From: Stramonita haemastoma
Taxonomy: Eukaryota; Mollusca; Gastropoda; Neogastropoda; Muricidae
Direction: 5' to 3'
Assembly: GCA_030674155.1 (NCBI GenBank)
Contig: CM060324.1
Span: forward strand, 47,187,131 to 47,251,130
Length of the DNA: 64,000 nucleotides
Shown: piece after piece, positions 46,300 to 59,743 of the stretch
Layout of the letters: each line of letters opens with the position of its first letter
Position numbering within the stretch: position 1 is the first letter of the stretch
Translations under genes and position numbers: made by a program
Notes under the pieces: model-generated
Databases searched by the model: none
Told to the model about the DNA's origin: nothing
Seen by the model: only the letters and a program-made list of their open reading frames with translations

Positions 46300-46620
46300 A
46301 CTTTGAGGAAGTGTCTAAACACAACACCAATGTGCATGCGTTTTAAAAAAAAAAGTTGTCCCTTCTTTGCGGCATGACTGCCCTACTCTTTCTACAGGCA
46401 GAACGGGTTTTCAACGCGTGTGAAAGATGTACTGTTTACGTTCGCGTAAAGGACCTATGCGTGAAGTCTCATCTTTTAGATTTTCGAGAGAGAGTGCAGT
46501 GAGTACTGAGGCTGTTAAATCCACGGAAGAAAATCACATTGAACGAATGCTTAGGTGGTAACTTGAACCCAGGCCTCAGATGGCGAGTGCAACGCTCTAA
46601 CCACCAGGTTATCCCGTCCC
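46300..46620 (-). mobile_element. Diverged tRNA-SINE, family 2 subfamily
   Basis: Minus strand ends with GGGATAACCTGGTGGTTAGAGC (A box) and TGGGTTCAAGTTACC (B box). The body resembles family 2 (CAGAACGGGTTTTCAACGCGTG) but the tail differs, CTAAACACAACACCAATGTG. Confidence 0.75.
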
Positions 46621-46984
46621 TGTGGTGGTTTTCTTTTAAAGGGTGTTGGTGATAATGTGCCACAGACAGAGGAAAGTAAATGCTTACAGAGGAAAATAAA
46701 TGTTTACAGAGGAAAGTCAATGTTTTTATAGAGGAAAGTCAATGTTTACAGAGGAAAGTACATGTTTGAAGGATCTGCAAAGCAAAGCACATTCGATCAT
46801 GTACGCGCACACCGCACCAATAAACAGACAACTACATGCACATGCACAACTCCCCTTCTCCACAGGGATGGAAACAATAGAAGGATGTCAGGAATTTGCG
46901 GGAGGCCTAACATGCTAAAACTTGCCCTGCAAATTACTGTTGATTTCAAACTGAAACGTCTATTTTGTAAAAGTATCAGTGTCT

Positions 46985-47585
<601 letters not shown>

Positions 47586-48164
47586 TGACTGTGACAGTGC
47601 AAGGTCTCCAAGTTGTCCTCCTCTTGTGTTCCTTCCCATCTGGTGTGAGACAGTCTTGCGCTGCTGCCTCTTCTTTTCTTGGACACCATCTGCACACAGC
47701 ATAAACAGCAACACACATCAGTTACCCACAATATCAATGACACCTCTGCCTTCATGCTATTGATAGAAAGTACTTGTGTTTGCGTTGTAATAACTTTTAT
47801 TTTTTCCCCTTTTCAATCTCTTTATATGCATATATCTACTTCTTGTTCTTCTTCTTTTATTTCGAAGGTATGGAATATGTTACCATATTGAAGGCTGTTT
47901 AAACTTTCTATAGTCATTGTCATCGCTATAAGCACAATCATGATGATATTATGAACAAAAAGGGGGGGGGGGGGTATTGAGGTTTTTATAGCAGAAAATG
48001 GATTTATTAGCAAGCACACTCGATACAGCATCCAGAGATGCTTTATGGACAAACATCAAGTCCGGTTACTGAGCGAAATCTGGCATAAAAAGGAATATGT
48101 AGGAAGAACTTGAACGAAGGAAGAATCAAACACAGGGAAGGGAAACGTGGGGAGATGAGGGAAT

Positions 48165-48455
48165 GGTGTCTAAACACAACCCCTGTGTGCATGCTGGGGA
48201 GTTTTTTTTGGTCATCCGCTTCTACCTGCAAGCAATGGCCTACTCTTCCGAAAGGCGGAACGGGCCTTTTAACGTGTGCACAAGTATTTTGCGTGCGTTC
48301 ACGCACGGCTTGGGTTTATAGTCTCATCAGAAGGACTTCGACATTCAGTTGGGGGGGTTTTCGTCAAACTCGGTAGACAGGGTGAGGTTGGGAATTGAAC
48401 GCAGAACCTTGTGATCTACTTGTTGGCAGGCGAACGTCCTAACCACCTTGCCACC
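48165..48455 (-). mobile_element. Diverged tRNA-SINE, same subfamily as 46300
   Basis: Shares GTGTCTAAACACAAC tail and GGCGGAACGGGCCTTTTAAC body. Head on minus strand GGTGGCAAGGTGGTTAGGAC with B box CGTTCAATTCCC. Confidence 0.75.
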
Positions 48456-48579
48456 CTCCTCCTTAAATCGCAATGAATCACCAGACTGACCAATACCCTT
48501 GGCCACCTGCCTCCTCCGTTGCAAGTCGTCACCATTGCTTTCCCAGTCACTCCCAGGTAGCAGGCAGGGTAAAACGTAC

Positions 48580-48770
48580 CTGAACACAGATGGCTGGAGA
48601 CGGATGCCAACAGTTAGGTACTTGTCCACGTGGCCCAGTGCTGACAGTGTCCAGTCCAGCCAGCAAGGTCTGTTCCCATTCTCCATCGCAGTATGTGAAG
48701 ATGTCCTGTACAGCTGGTCCGTCTAGCACGTGCATGCCCTCTTGGTGGATGACCCTCGTTCCCAAGTGGC
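48580..48770 (-). CDS. Putative isolated exon, unknown protein
   Basis: Bounded by a strong pyrimidine-rich acceptor (CCGAACAG|GCC) and a donor TTCAG|GTACGT. One frame is open for 63 codons (HLGTRVIHQEGMHVLDGPAV, QDIFTYCDGEWEQ...). A second frame reads LSALGHVDKYLTVGIRLQPS with plausible codon use, hinting at a one-base shift inside. I do not recognise the family; it may be a gene or TE fragment. Confidence 0.35.
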
Positions 48771-48899
48771 CTGTTCGGAGGGGGGGGGGGGAGGACGACC
48801 CCCCCCCCCCAACAAAAAACCAAGTGGTTAAGGGTCAGTCTTAAAAAAACTTGTTCTTTACCTAGCAGGTAAGGTGCTTGCCTGCCCAAAGTGGAGAAT

Positions 48900-50030
48900 A
48901 AGTATGAGGTGGTGAGTGGGTTAGGGCTTGGATCGTGGGATTCACGGCAACGTTAATGGAATTGTATTGCTAAGGGTTGAAATTAATAAAATCTAAGAGG
49001 CAGCCATGGCAAAATTATCACTGCAGGAACAATCCATGTAATAGAGAAGTCATAAACCAAAATGTAAGTGAAAGCACTCACAGCACGAGTTCTAGGTACA
49101 CAGTAAACAAGTAGGCCTACCTTTTTAGTGAATTTCCCAAATATACCTTACATTCTCTTTATTTTAAAAAAAAATCATGTCTGAAGACACGACTACTAGA
49201 TGAAAAAAAGAACTGATATAATTTTATAGCAACTACCTCCCTTGTATAAAAGCTGGAGATAGTGCAAATGCCAGAATACTGTTCCAGTCTGGGAGAATCT
49301 GTCAAATGGACTAAAAGTGGAAAGGGGGGGGGGGGTAAAATTACATCATCTTTCCAAAGGCATTATGGCGTGCCTGTTTTGTTAATATTTCTTTTTGCCA
49401 CTAATGACCTGAAGTTCATTGAATAAATTGTTATAATTGTCAGCTGTAGAAATTTTAATGATAGATCTACCAATGTGGACTCTTCCTTATGTTTTAGGTA
49501 CTTAGGCAGTCATTGGAGGCTTACTGAAGGGCTGATCAATAGATTCCTCATTTATCCTGCTCTTAAGGTATGGGCCTTTGTTAAGAGTTCCTATGGCCTA
49601 TTTCTGTACTGCTTTGCTACTGTTCAGCTTTAGAAGTAGCACTGTGCTTTTTTTCTTGTTTGGTACCTTTTTCAGAAAGGAGGGAGTGGGGGGGGGAATG
49701 TTTGTTTCTATCAAACATGAGTAAATGATTTAAGGCAAATTAAGCTATTTCGCCAAACTCATCATGAGGGAAACGAAATCATATACAGATTTAAAAAAAA
49801 TAGCTACACAGTTCTGAAGCGAACTATCCATATTCCAGCATTTAGTTCGCACTCCGCCCTCTCCCTCTCTGTGCAGATTTTATTGATTTGCTTGTTTATT
49901 TATTTGTTTATTGTTTCCCCTATTTTTGAAGATGGGGTGGTGTAAAGAAGCCACTGGCTTACACGTGTGCCCTCATTAAAGCTCTCTCTCTCTGTCTCTG
50001 TCTCTCTGAAGAGAGAGCAGCAGTATATGG
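48900..50030. other. Unassigned stretch ending in a LINE-like tail
   Basis: No exon seen. CACGTGTGCCCTCATTAAAG and CTCTCTCTCT at 49962-50000 look like another retroelement 3' end. Confidence 0.4.
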
Positions 50031-50039
50031 ATTTGAAGG

Positions 50040-51235
50040 TAAACTAAGTATAAGTCAAATTATTGTATTAGAAAGATGGTCATCTTTCTGCAAAGGAACA
50101 TGGATTATAATAGTGTTGAAATGCCGGTGGTAATTGCATACAAGTATTTAGGTATATTATTTCCCACAAGACTTCGTTTTACACCAGCATGTAATGACTT
50201 TGTTAGTAAAGCCAAGAATGCTGTGATGTGTATTATGAGAAAACTTAGAGCCTTGAATAATAACAGCTTAGAAGTATTCTTGAAACTTTTTGACTCACAG
50301 GTTGTACCTATTGCTTTGTATGGAGCAGAACTCGGGGTCTGGACAATGCAGCGCGTCAGTGTGAACAAGTGCATTTGTTTGCTTTGAAAAAAAATTCTGG
50401 GCGTTGAAAGGAGAACCCCAAATAACTTTGTTTATGGTGAAACGCACAGATATCCATCTACTTACATTAATTCTGCTGTACGTTGTATTTGTTATTGGTT
50501 GAAATTATTAGCAATGGATGATGTTAGACTACCGAAGAAAGCTTTAGAATGCTGTATGATTTGGACGAAAGAGGTAAAAGAACTGGGTATCGAATGTTCT
50601 GTAAATTGTATGAAAATGGTTTTGGGTATGTATGGAAAACAGAGGTGTTCAAAACGTTAAAAGATTTTTTTAATACAAGTTTAAGGAAAGACTGATTTTA
50701 GCAGATGGCAAGAATGGGACTTCCACGTTAAAAACAGCGAGAGGTTTAGTGTATATAGAACTTTTTGCAGTGTTCATGACAGGAAAACGTATCTTAGATT
50801 AGAGCTAGACAAACATTTGAAGTTTCTTATGACCAGGTTTAGATGTGGCATTTCAGACATTAGTACAAACCAAAATCGCTACAAAACATACTCTGATTTG
50901 ACTTGTCCATTGTGTAAAATGGAAGTGAAGATGAAGTACATTTTATGTTGTTTGTCCGATTTTCAACGAATCAAGAACACGGTATATACCATTGAAATTT
51001 TGCAGATACCCGTGCAGTTTCATCTGAGTTTGCTTTTGGCATCTACGAATGAAAATGTTGTCCGAAATGTATCGATCTACATATACAAGGCGTTCAAACT
51101 ACGATCAGTGCTGATTTAGTAAACTTTGTTTATGTGTGTTATGTTTAGTGATTTCATTACTATTGTGTATGTATTGTACCCCCTTCATTAGGGGCAATGG
51201 CCTTTACATGATAATATTCGAATCCGAATCTCTCT
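50040..51235 (+). mobile_element. LINE family B, RT C-terminal part and 3' end
   Basis: AYKYLGILFPTRLRFTPACN, FDSQVVPIALYGAELGVW, ETHRYPSTYINSAVRCICYW, LMTRFRCGISDISTNQNRYK and CPLCKMEVKMKYILCCL appear in order with two or three shifts. The 3' end is CCCCTTCATTAGGGGCAATG then GAATCCGAATC and CT. TCTCTCTGAAGA occurs on both sides (about 50017 and 51232), a possible target duplication. Confidence 0.88.
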
Positions 51236-51239
51236 CTGA

Positions 51240-51915
51240 AGAAAAAATCGCGACAGCAATAGACCAGTTAGTTTTTGTTATATCGTGCAGTTAGATACTG
51301 AAAATTAAAGGTGATTTTGAAATATCAGTTGTGTCATGTAACACCCCTGAGCCAAATCATTTTTTGTAAGTGTTAATTCAATGATGCATTTACGCCATAA
51401 TTATTCACTTATTGCCAAGATTTTGCGTTTACTTAATCATGATCTTTTAAACAAAATTTCAATGCCACACAGCCACAACTGTTCTAATTTCAAACAATAT
51501 GTGGCAGATGAATACAAAATTGGGTGAGCAGAAAAATCATGTTAAATTAGGGAAGCGTACACATAGCCTAAATTGTGAATCCTGGAAAATATCAAAGGCT
51601 CCTGATTTGGGGTTATTTCGGGTTTAAGCCTTCCCCAGTCAAAACTGTCTCTGACGACAACTTTCTCCTGCAAAACCAAACTGCCGATTTTGTTCCGACA
51701 GTCTGACTTCAACAGCCAGGGGTCTCATGATTTTGGTAATCACAGGCACATTGATAAATGCACCAACAAAGATACTCTTACACATTTTTCATTGGTTCTT
51801 GATACGGCACAATGTCTAGCCATAGTTCAAAAAGCATACTTTAAAAGCAAGTCTGTTGATTTCAGTTGAAAGGACGTTCAAACACCTGTTTAACACGTCC
51901 GCACCATGGAATTTA
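51240..51915. other. Unassigned stretch
   Basis: No exon, repeat unit or TE motif recognised. Confidence 0.5.
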
Positions 51916-51919
51916 TAGT

Positions 51920-52020
51920 AGCATTAATTCAATTCAATTCAATGATGTTGCTTAGAGCCCTGCCGACCGAACAGGCCATATCGGGGCTATCACCTCGTCA
52001 CATTTTAAAATTTATAGCAT
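51920..52020 (+). repeat. Repeat D, about 100 bp
   Basis: AATTCAATTCAATGATGTTG, ACAGGCCATATCGGGGCTAT and CACCTCGTCACATTTTAAAA recur at 53530-53630 and, diverged, at 16843-16912. Confidence 0.7.
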
Positions 52021-52029
52021 ACTTGCCAA

Positions 52030-52072
<43 letters not shown>

Positions 52073-52082
52073 TTATTATTTA
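52030..52082. repeat. ATT microsatellite
   Basis: (ATT)n between repeat D and a SINE tail. Confidence 0.95.
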
Positions 52083-52084
52083 TT

Positions 52085-52215
52085 CTTTTATATTCTTTTA
52101 TATCGAGGATAACAGAATAAGCAATCATGTGCTTTTTTTTCATCCGGTCCCCGTGTGTATGCAGTTTTTTGTTGTTGTAAATATTGTCATCTGTTCCGGC
52201 CGGCACACGATCTTA
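52085..52215 (-). mobile_element. SINE family 2, 3' fragment
   Basis: TATCGAGGATAACAGAATAA, CATCCGGTCCCCGTGTGTAT and TGTTCCGGCCGGCACACGAT match the family tail. Confidence 0.75.
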
Positions 52216-52670
52216 TGCCAAAATGTTATCAAGTGAAGAAATAAAGAAAGAAACAATAAGAACAGTAGCAGGTGGAAAAATTTACAAAAAATATACCTTG
52301 ATGAATATAACATAAAGTGAATAGATTCTGACATTTTTATTGATGTCGTGAGAGGACGGGTTTTTTTCACGAGTCCTGTAAATGTCAGGGACTTTCTTAA
52401 CTTTGTTGCATTAGGGCAGTGTAGACAACCTCTGCTTTGTACCGTAAAGGGATTTGTGAAAGACGACTGTCAACATAGCTTAGCCTGTTTACAGAAACCG
52501 ACATCTAACAAATATTTTATTTCTTACTGCTTTGGGAATAATTTTTTACCCCTTTTTTCAAACCAGTTTACACGTAGAATTTTGAAATTGACCGTGCAAA
52601 AGGGATGTCAGAATGTAAATAAACTTAAAAGATCCCAAGAAAAAAAATCGTTTTGCAGAGGTTTGTTAAA

Positions 52671-53011
<341 letters not shown>

Positions 53012-53019
53012 CGCTAGAA

Positions 53020-53525
53020 TTTTCCGGACACCAGCGCAAAAGTTTGTATTCAGTTCCAAAAATGTCAAAATTCATTTACCATTGCAAAGTGTCTTCATGA
53101 ATGTATGACTACATAACGTACGCGAAGCACAGTGGATTTCGTTCGGCATAAGCTTGATAAATCCCAGCCGAAAAATCATCGACAGCTGATGGCCTTTCTT
53201 TGTCCTTTCTTTTTGTTTTGAATTTTTACCTCTGTCTCTCCGTTTATTTCATATCTCATCATCTAAGCCCATCCATCCCTCTTATGTGAAGAACTTTTAC
53301 CGGTCAGATAACTTTGGCATTTACTTTTGCGTTTGAGCAATGTGAATGTATTTAGTACTTGTGTACCGTATATTTCAGCTGTGCATGCATAAATTACGTT
53401 TGTCCGTTTCTTCTTCACTTTTTCTTATATTGTTTCGTTTTTTGCTTCTGGTCCCTGTTCTGTTTTCCCCGTTTTATCATGTTCTCTTTTCAACATCTTC
53501 CTTAAGGAAATCATGGCTGATGCAC
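53020..53525. other. Unassigned stretch
   Basis: T-rich on the right; no coding signal. Confidence 0.5.
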
Positions 53526-53529
53526 TGAA

Positions 53530-53630
53530 ACATTTCAATTCAATTCAATTATGTTGCTTATAGCCCCGCTGACCACACAGGCCATATCAGGGCTATCACC
53601 TCGTTACATTTTAAAACTCGATTAAAAGTG
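53530..53630 (+). repeat. Repeat D, second copy
   Basis: AATTCAATTATGTTGCTTAT, ACAGGCCATATCAGGGCTAT, CACCTCGTTACATTTTAAAA. Confidence 0.7.
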
Positions 53631-53634
53631 TGCG

Positions 53635-53980
53635 ACTATGTACAGTTTAAAACTAGGTATAAAACCAACTCAACCGTCCTTGCTTGTATCGACGCCCCGG
53701 TGGACCATAAGGGTCGGCCCAGGATGGCCCCGCGTCGTGGGAAATCCCACATCGATCACACTTAAACGACATAAAACCAAAACCAGATTTATTAAAACAA
53801 CCTTGTCCTTAGAGAACAATCATACCACTTTCACTCATATCAACGAAAAAAGTCGGATTCTCTCAGGAAGTTAAAAAAGGGTGTCCGTGGAACATCCCGA
53901 AAGAGGATCTTTGGGAGTCCGCGGTAAAATGCTTGTGCCTAATATCCTGAACATCCCGACACTCGCACTGAAACATCATG
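53635..53980. other. Unassigned, repeat-like
   Basis: GC-richer sequence (CGACGCCCCGGTGGACC) between repeat D and LINE A; probably part of a mobile element. Confidence 0.4.
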
Positions 53981-53984
53981 AAGG

Positions 53985-54830
53985 ATCAGTCAGCACTGGT
54001 GGCAGATTATCACAAACCTCCGCTTCGCAGATGACATTGACGGACTAGCAGGATCAGAACAGGAGCTTGCCAGCCTAACACAACACATGAATAAGGCCTC
54101 TAAAACATACGGCATGGAAATCAGTGCAGAGAGGACCAAACTGATGACCAACAACGCCAAGGCCATCAGCACTAATATCAGGGTCAATGACCAGAAGCTG
54201 GAAACAGTTTCAAAGCTTCAAGCACTTGGAAGCCGTTGTATCAGACCAGGGGTCCAAGCCAGAAGTATTATGCAGGATTGTACAGACAATAACAGTACTG
54301 TCTAAACTAAACACCATCTGCAGAGATAAAAAATATCTCACTCAACTCTAAGATCAGACTTATGCCTCCCTTGTCATATCCATATTCCTGTATGCCTGTG
54401 AATGGTGGACCCTGACTGCAGATTTAGAGAGAAGAGTATATGCAGTAGAAATAAAATGCTTCCGGAGACTCCTTGGCATCTCCTACAAAGACCACATAAG
54501 CAATGAAGACGTGCAAAACAGAATCTAGCAAACCATTGGGCCTAGGAATACCTTCTAATAATTGTAAAGAAGTGTAAACATAAATGGTAAGAACATGTCA
54601 CAAGAGCAAAAGACTTGCAAAAGCAATACTGCAAGGCACTGTCCAAGAAAGAAGAAAAAGAGGCAGATCAAGGAAGAGATGGTAAGAAAACATCAGCAAA
54701 TGGACTGGCCTAGAACTCAACAAAATCTTGAGAAATGCAAAACAGAAAGAGGAATGAAGGGAACTGGTTGTCAAGTCTTCGGGTGTGCCCCCACGGTCGC
54801 CAGGCTACGCGATAGATAAATAATTTCTTA
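53985..54830 (+). mobile_element. LINE family A, decayed copy with RT active-site box
   Basis: NLRFADDIDGLAGSEQELAS contains the FADD catalytic box. It is followed by LVISIFLYACEWWTLTADLE, RRLLGISYKDHISNEDVQN and remnants of the GRQ..W region. Several in-frame stops show it is dead. Confidence 0.88.
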
Positions 54831-54839
54831 CAATTTTTT

Positions 54840-55960
54840 TTTCCGTCTCTTAATTTCTTTATTGCTGTTGCTGCTACTGCAGTTTTTGGTTTCGTTCACC
54901 ATTCCTTCTTTTGCGATTTAGATTCGGAAGCAAATATATCAGTATTGTTGATTCTTATGAATACCTAGGGATAGTTTTTAGTCAAAACGGTAAATTTTGC
55001 AAAGGTAATAAAACAATTATTAGCAAGCACAAAAAGCAATATTTTCTTTGATGCAGATGAGCAGAAATCAGAATATTCCTGTTGATGTTGTCCTCGATCT
55101 TTATCAAACAATGGTTGTTCCAGTATTGTTATAATGGCTGTGAAATTTGGGGTTATGAAAATATTGCTATTTTGGAAAAATTGCAACTTAAGTCTTTGAA
55201 ACACCTCTTCAGACTTAAAAGGAGCACAATGACTAATCTGATATATGGTGAAACTGGAATATACCCTCTGTTTGTTCTGATTGGTGCAAGATTAATAAGA
55301 TTTTGGTCTGATATTATTACTGACAATCTGACAAATCTTCTTCAAAATTATATTATGTATTGTATGATTTATATACAAAGAGTGTGTATTGCTCAGAATG
55401 GATAAAATAAATCATTAAATTTTAATAGAAACATGGTTTGACTGTGTGTGGGAAACACATACTTTTGTAAACAAAGATAGTTTATTGCGTAACGTCATTA
55501 AGGCATTAAAAGGATAATTTTGTAAAGTCATGGTCAGAAGAGCTGCAAAGAAGTAATAAATGTATATTTTATCGCAATTACAAAAATTGTTTTAAGAGCA
55601 AAAAGTACATTGGTGAGTTGCCATATAACAATGTGATTACATTATTTAGATTCAGGTGTATCAACCATTCTTTGCCGATTGAAACAGGACAAGTCAACGG
55701 CATTCCGCGCGAAAATCGTCTTTGTAAACAATGTAACATGAAAACGATAGGAGATGAGTTTCACTTCAAAATGGAATGTCCAAAGTTTTCTGAGCTTCGG
55801 AAGAATGTCCTACCATATGAATATTTGTATCCAAGATCCATGTTCACATTTTGTAATTTGTTCTCTTCTGATAAAAATCTTATTAAAACTTAGCAAATTC
55901 ATAGTTAAGAGTAAAGTTGCACAACATTAATGAAAAGGCTGTCTATATTTTTATTTCTGT
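54840..55960 (+). mobile_element. LINE family B, second decayed copy
   Basis: VDSYEYLGIVFSQNGKFCKG, WLFQYCYNGCEIWGYENIAI, LKRSTMTNLIYGETGIYPLF, TLFRFRCINHSLPIETGQVN and CKQCNMKTIGDEFHFKMECP keep the family-B order. Frame changes separate them. Confidence 0.85.
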
Positions 55961-55964
55961 GAAA

Positions 55965-56433
55965 TTCTGTGCATATGAACGTATTCTACTAATGCAAATT
56001 ATATATGTTACAGTTGAATTTGTTTTCTGAAATCCTCCATGCCCCAAGAAGGGTCAAAGGCGAATTAAATCTTGAATCTTTCTCTTTTTTGTTGCTTTTA
56101 CTGGTTGTTCTTGTGTTTCTACCACATTCTTTTCTTGTCAGTAACTTTTTGTCTTCTTTGTGTTTTCATCTTTTTCCATCCGTTTTTTTTCTTTGTTTTT
56201 ATTGTGCTTTTAGTTTATGAGTTCCTTTATCTTGTACTTCTGTTTCTTTGGCTTCTTTGGTGTTTTTTGTTGGTTTTTTGCTTTTTCTGATGCATCTCTT
56301 TTTTCAATCAACCAACAGTTTTATGACCTAAACAAAATGCAAACATTAAGAATGAAGGAATACGAATGCACCCGCTTCCATCCTTCTGTGCATCCATGCA
56401 CGTATGTCGGCGTGCTACTAACTTACACACGTA

Positions 56434-56514
<81 letters not shown>

Positions 56515-57689
56515 CTTGGTAACTGCATTTCTCACTTAAACCCAGCATTTTATATTTTTGTATCTATTTTGCTAAAACATCTCCCTCCTCTCTTATAAAA
56601 CAAAGTTTTCCCATTCCCTTTTCTTGCTCTCACATTCACGTATACGACTTAGCCATAACTCCTCTTATGCCTCTATGCCCAATCCCACATACAGCTATCC
56701 ATTACGCCCCTTCTAACATCCCTTAAAACATCCCCATACTCCTCCATACCTTAAAACGCAAGAAACAAAAAAAGGTTTGTTTCTGTGTATTTCTGTGTCA
56801 CGTCTTGCATCATTATATCCACCTGCCTTTTGTGTCCACATGTGGGGCCAGGTTAAGAAATAAAGATTAGTGTAAAGGTTAGTGTTAGAAATTAACCTTA
56901 TAACTGGAAAAGGGCTGTCGGTCAGCTGGCTTGTCTGCCTTATGCATGCATTCATGTGGACACAATGGCAATAGACACAATGGTACCTAGCTTTTGACAC
57001 AATGATTTAGAAGTTTTCTTCAAAATCACAAACCACCCGTCCTATCAACAGCCATGGTTGTTTCTGTTCCTTCACTGACTGTATCTTTTATAACATTTTA
57101 CAGTTCTGGAATCAGCTCAGTAGTTTCCAGCGGCCTACCATTGTTTTCAAATGTGCTGGGGGTGTTTTCAAAAGAACCAAAATTAAGTAGATAAACCACG
57201 GAACAAGCCAAAAGATACGGTTATTTCTTGCTTACTTCTTGCATTTCCCCATTGTTTAATTAGAATTTTCCAGTTCTGAAATCAGTGAATTCTGGCCTAC
57301 GTAATTTTGAAAAATCGTGTCTGTTTCCAAAAGAACCAAGTGAAATTGATGAATGAAGCTAGTTATTATCCCCAAGTAAAACCAAATGAGAAAACCTGCT
57401 CTTTTATGTGACAGCTTTTTTCTAATCCCATTTACCTAGCCATACATATCCTGCCCCTTTCTTCCAACTGACAAAGGGAACCTAATAGATAAACTAAGGA
57501 GTTATCCCCAAATAAACCATATACAAAAGCCCACTCTTTTATTTACTAGTCTTTTAATTTTATTCCCAATAACCTAGCCACACATAACCTACCCTCTTTC
57601 TTCATTTATCAGTTTCACTTTACTACCCCTTCTACAAAACAACTATGATTACACTCATCTCCAAAAAAAACTACAATACTACACACATG

Positions 57690-57690
<1 letters not shown>
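55965..57690. other. Unassigned stretch
   Basis: T-rich 56080-56300, CGCA/CA microsatellite 56430-56512, then AT-rich sequence with nothing recognised. Confidence 0.5.
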
Positions 57691-57749
<59 letters not shown>

Positions 57750-57760
<11 letters not shown>

Positions 57761-57932
57761 GCACACTCGTTAAAACCTGGTCTACTTTTAGAAAGAGTAG
57801 GTTTGTGTGCCAGTTGGAATGGCCCATATATATATGGATGAATTTTTTGAAAGCGTGTGTTCATGTGGACTAGATGTTAAAAAAAAGCCTTGAGTGATTA
57901 TCCACTATCCACGATATGGAAGAATAAAACAC
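57750..57932 (+). mobile_element. SINE family 2, diverged 3' part
   Basis: GCGCACACTCGTTAAAACCT through ATCCACGATATGGAAGAATA. It follows a CA microsatellite. Confidence 0.65.
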
Positions 57933-58494
57933 ACAACACACAGCTTCAACTTCGAAATCTTGATCCCCCTGCCTTTTTTCTTCGTAAACTAATGTATTTT
58001 ATCACACGTAAAGTGAAAATATTTATTTTGTTTATTGTTTCTTCCTTAAAATAGCTTCTGAGCTCTACTTTCTGTCATCTATTACATAGGATTCAATGCA
58101 CAGTTTGGGCCTTTATATTGCCGTTTTGAACTCTGACTGACAAAAATTCATCCAACTTAGCCATGAGAGATGACTTCCGCACTCACACGTAGGCCTGTTG
58201 AACCTTTATTTATTTTTATGCACGGACATGTACCTTCAGTTTATCATCATCCTTAATGAGACTACTTTCGATAGACAAGCCTCGACTTCCAAGGGTTTTT
58301 ATGGAGGTGTTCATCACAGGTTGTCATTTTCGTCAGTTTTAGAAGGATTCAAGTTCTTAGATCTGATATTCCCTTTTTTTAAAATAAAAAATCGCCAAAC
58401 GGAATTCCGCTTAAAATGGAAGGGAAATCACCCATGTAAATACCGGTGCATTTATCATCCTCGGAATAGTTTCCACTTTACAGGCTTTACACAT

Positions 58495-58611
58495 CTTCAG
58501 CCACCGCTGAGGCAGGGGAAAGCTGATCAGGGCAGGATTGTGCTGGAGACGGATGCCCCTTATTTCTTTATCCGGCTGAGGAGCTGAAGTGGATGGTCAA
58601 ATCCCTGTCAG
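58495..58611 (+). pseudogene. TatD-like (TATDN2-type) exon fragment
   Basis: GRIVLETDAPYF (58531-58566) matches the C-terminal metal-site motif ETDAPY of TatD deoxyribonucleases. An acceptor-like CTTCAG| precedes at 58500 and CAG|GTTAAC follows at 58611. A one-base shift after ATCCG is needed to continue AEELKWMVKSLS. Rest of the domain is not seen, so a fragment or retrocopy is likely. Confidence 0.4.
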
Positions 58612-58619
58612 GTTAACCT

Positions 58620-58995
58620 TCACCTTCATCTGTCCCGTAGTCCCGAGGACGCACAACTCAAGATTTTGCAACCAGCTTCCTCCACTCCCCACAGTCCTCC
58701 GCCCTCCGTAGTAGGTCCACTCTCTGATGATGTCTTCCTATCGTTTCCTCTGTCTGCCTCTTGGTCTCCCTCCCTTTACTGTTCCCTGTAAGACTGTCTT
58801 GGCCAGTCCAGATAATTGTGTGACGTGCCCGTACCACTTGCGTTTTTTTCACTGTAGTCAGGAGCTCTTCATATGGACCGATGGAATTTTTTATTTTAGT
58901 TTTCACTTCTTCATTAGTGATGTGATCTCTGTATGAAATTCCCAGGAGTTTGCGAAAGCATCTCCAGTCAACAGCAAAGCAAAATTAGTATCTTG
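58620..58995 (-). mobile_element. LINE family A, third copy, minus strand
   Basis: Minus strand reads CFRKLLGISYRDHITNEEVK, ELLTTVKK and, in shifted frames, AEDCGEWRKLVAKS. Order and motifs match the other two copies. Confidence 0.82.
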
Positions 58996-59504
58996 ACTCA
59001 TGCTGCGGTGTCTCTGGAGATCACAGTTGACAGCCAACAGCACCCTCCAGTAGTCCAAGACACTCTATACAACTACATTAAGAATGAGGCCCAGCATCAT
59101 TGAGTACAAAGGAAATAAGGAATGGATGATATAACCCCAAGTCATGGAAGAACTAATAGAATAAAAATTTCTATTTGGAGGGGGGGGGGGGGGGGTGGAG
59201 GAAGGAGAACGAGGAGGGGTATCGTAAATCAAGACCAACAAGAGGTGACCTTCACCCCAGACTAGGCTGATATCTACATCAGCTGACAATGTATTTCTAG
59301 AACACTAGATTGTGTGTATACTAAATTATCACATCAATAAACGTCCTGATATTTACAATGACAGGGTAAAACTAAAATATATATCTACAAAGCAGCAAAA
59401 CAAGCTTTCAAGTTTTTGTTGGTTGCCCAAGTTTTGTTGGTTGTACACTCCTGGAAAAGAGCCGGGGAAGAAAGAAAGGTGGGAGGAAGGAGAGGGGGGG
59501 GGGA

Positions 59505-59505
59505 G

Positions 59506-59545
<40 letters not shown>

Positions 59546-59711
59546 TGTGTGTGGTGTGTGTGTGTGGGGTGTGTGTGTGTGTGTGTTGTGGTGTGGTGTA
59601 TGTGTGTGTGTTGGTGATGGTGTGTGTGTGTGTGTGTATGGTTTTAGTGTGGTGTGTGTGTTGTGGTGTGTGTTGGGGTGTGTGTGTGTGTGTGTGTGTG
59701 GTGTGTGTGTG

Positions 59712-59740
<29 letters not shown>
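59505..59740. repeat. GT microsatellite
   Basis: (GT)n with GGTG interruptions. Confidence 0.95.

Positions 59741-59743
<3 letters not shown>

Noticed and set aside
47605..47689. Possible minus-strand exon beginning ATGGTGTCCAAGAAAAGAAG
   Set aside because: A fair acceptor GTGTGCAG is present but no clear donor or recognisable protein; also considered as a NOP2 N-terminal exon without support.
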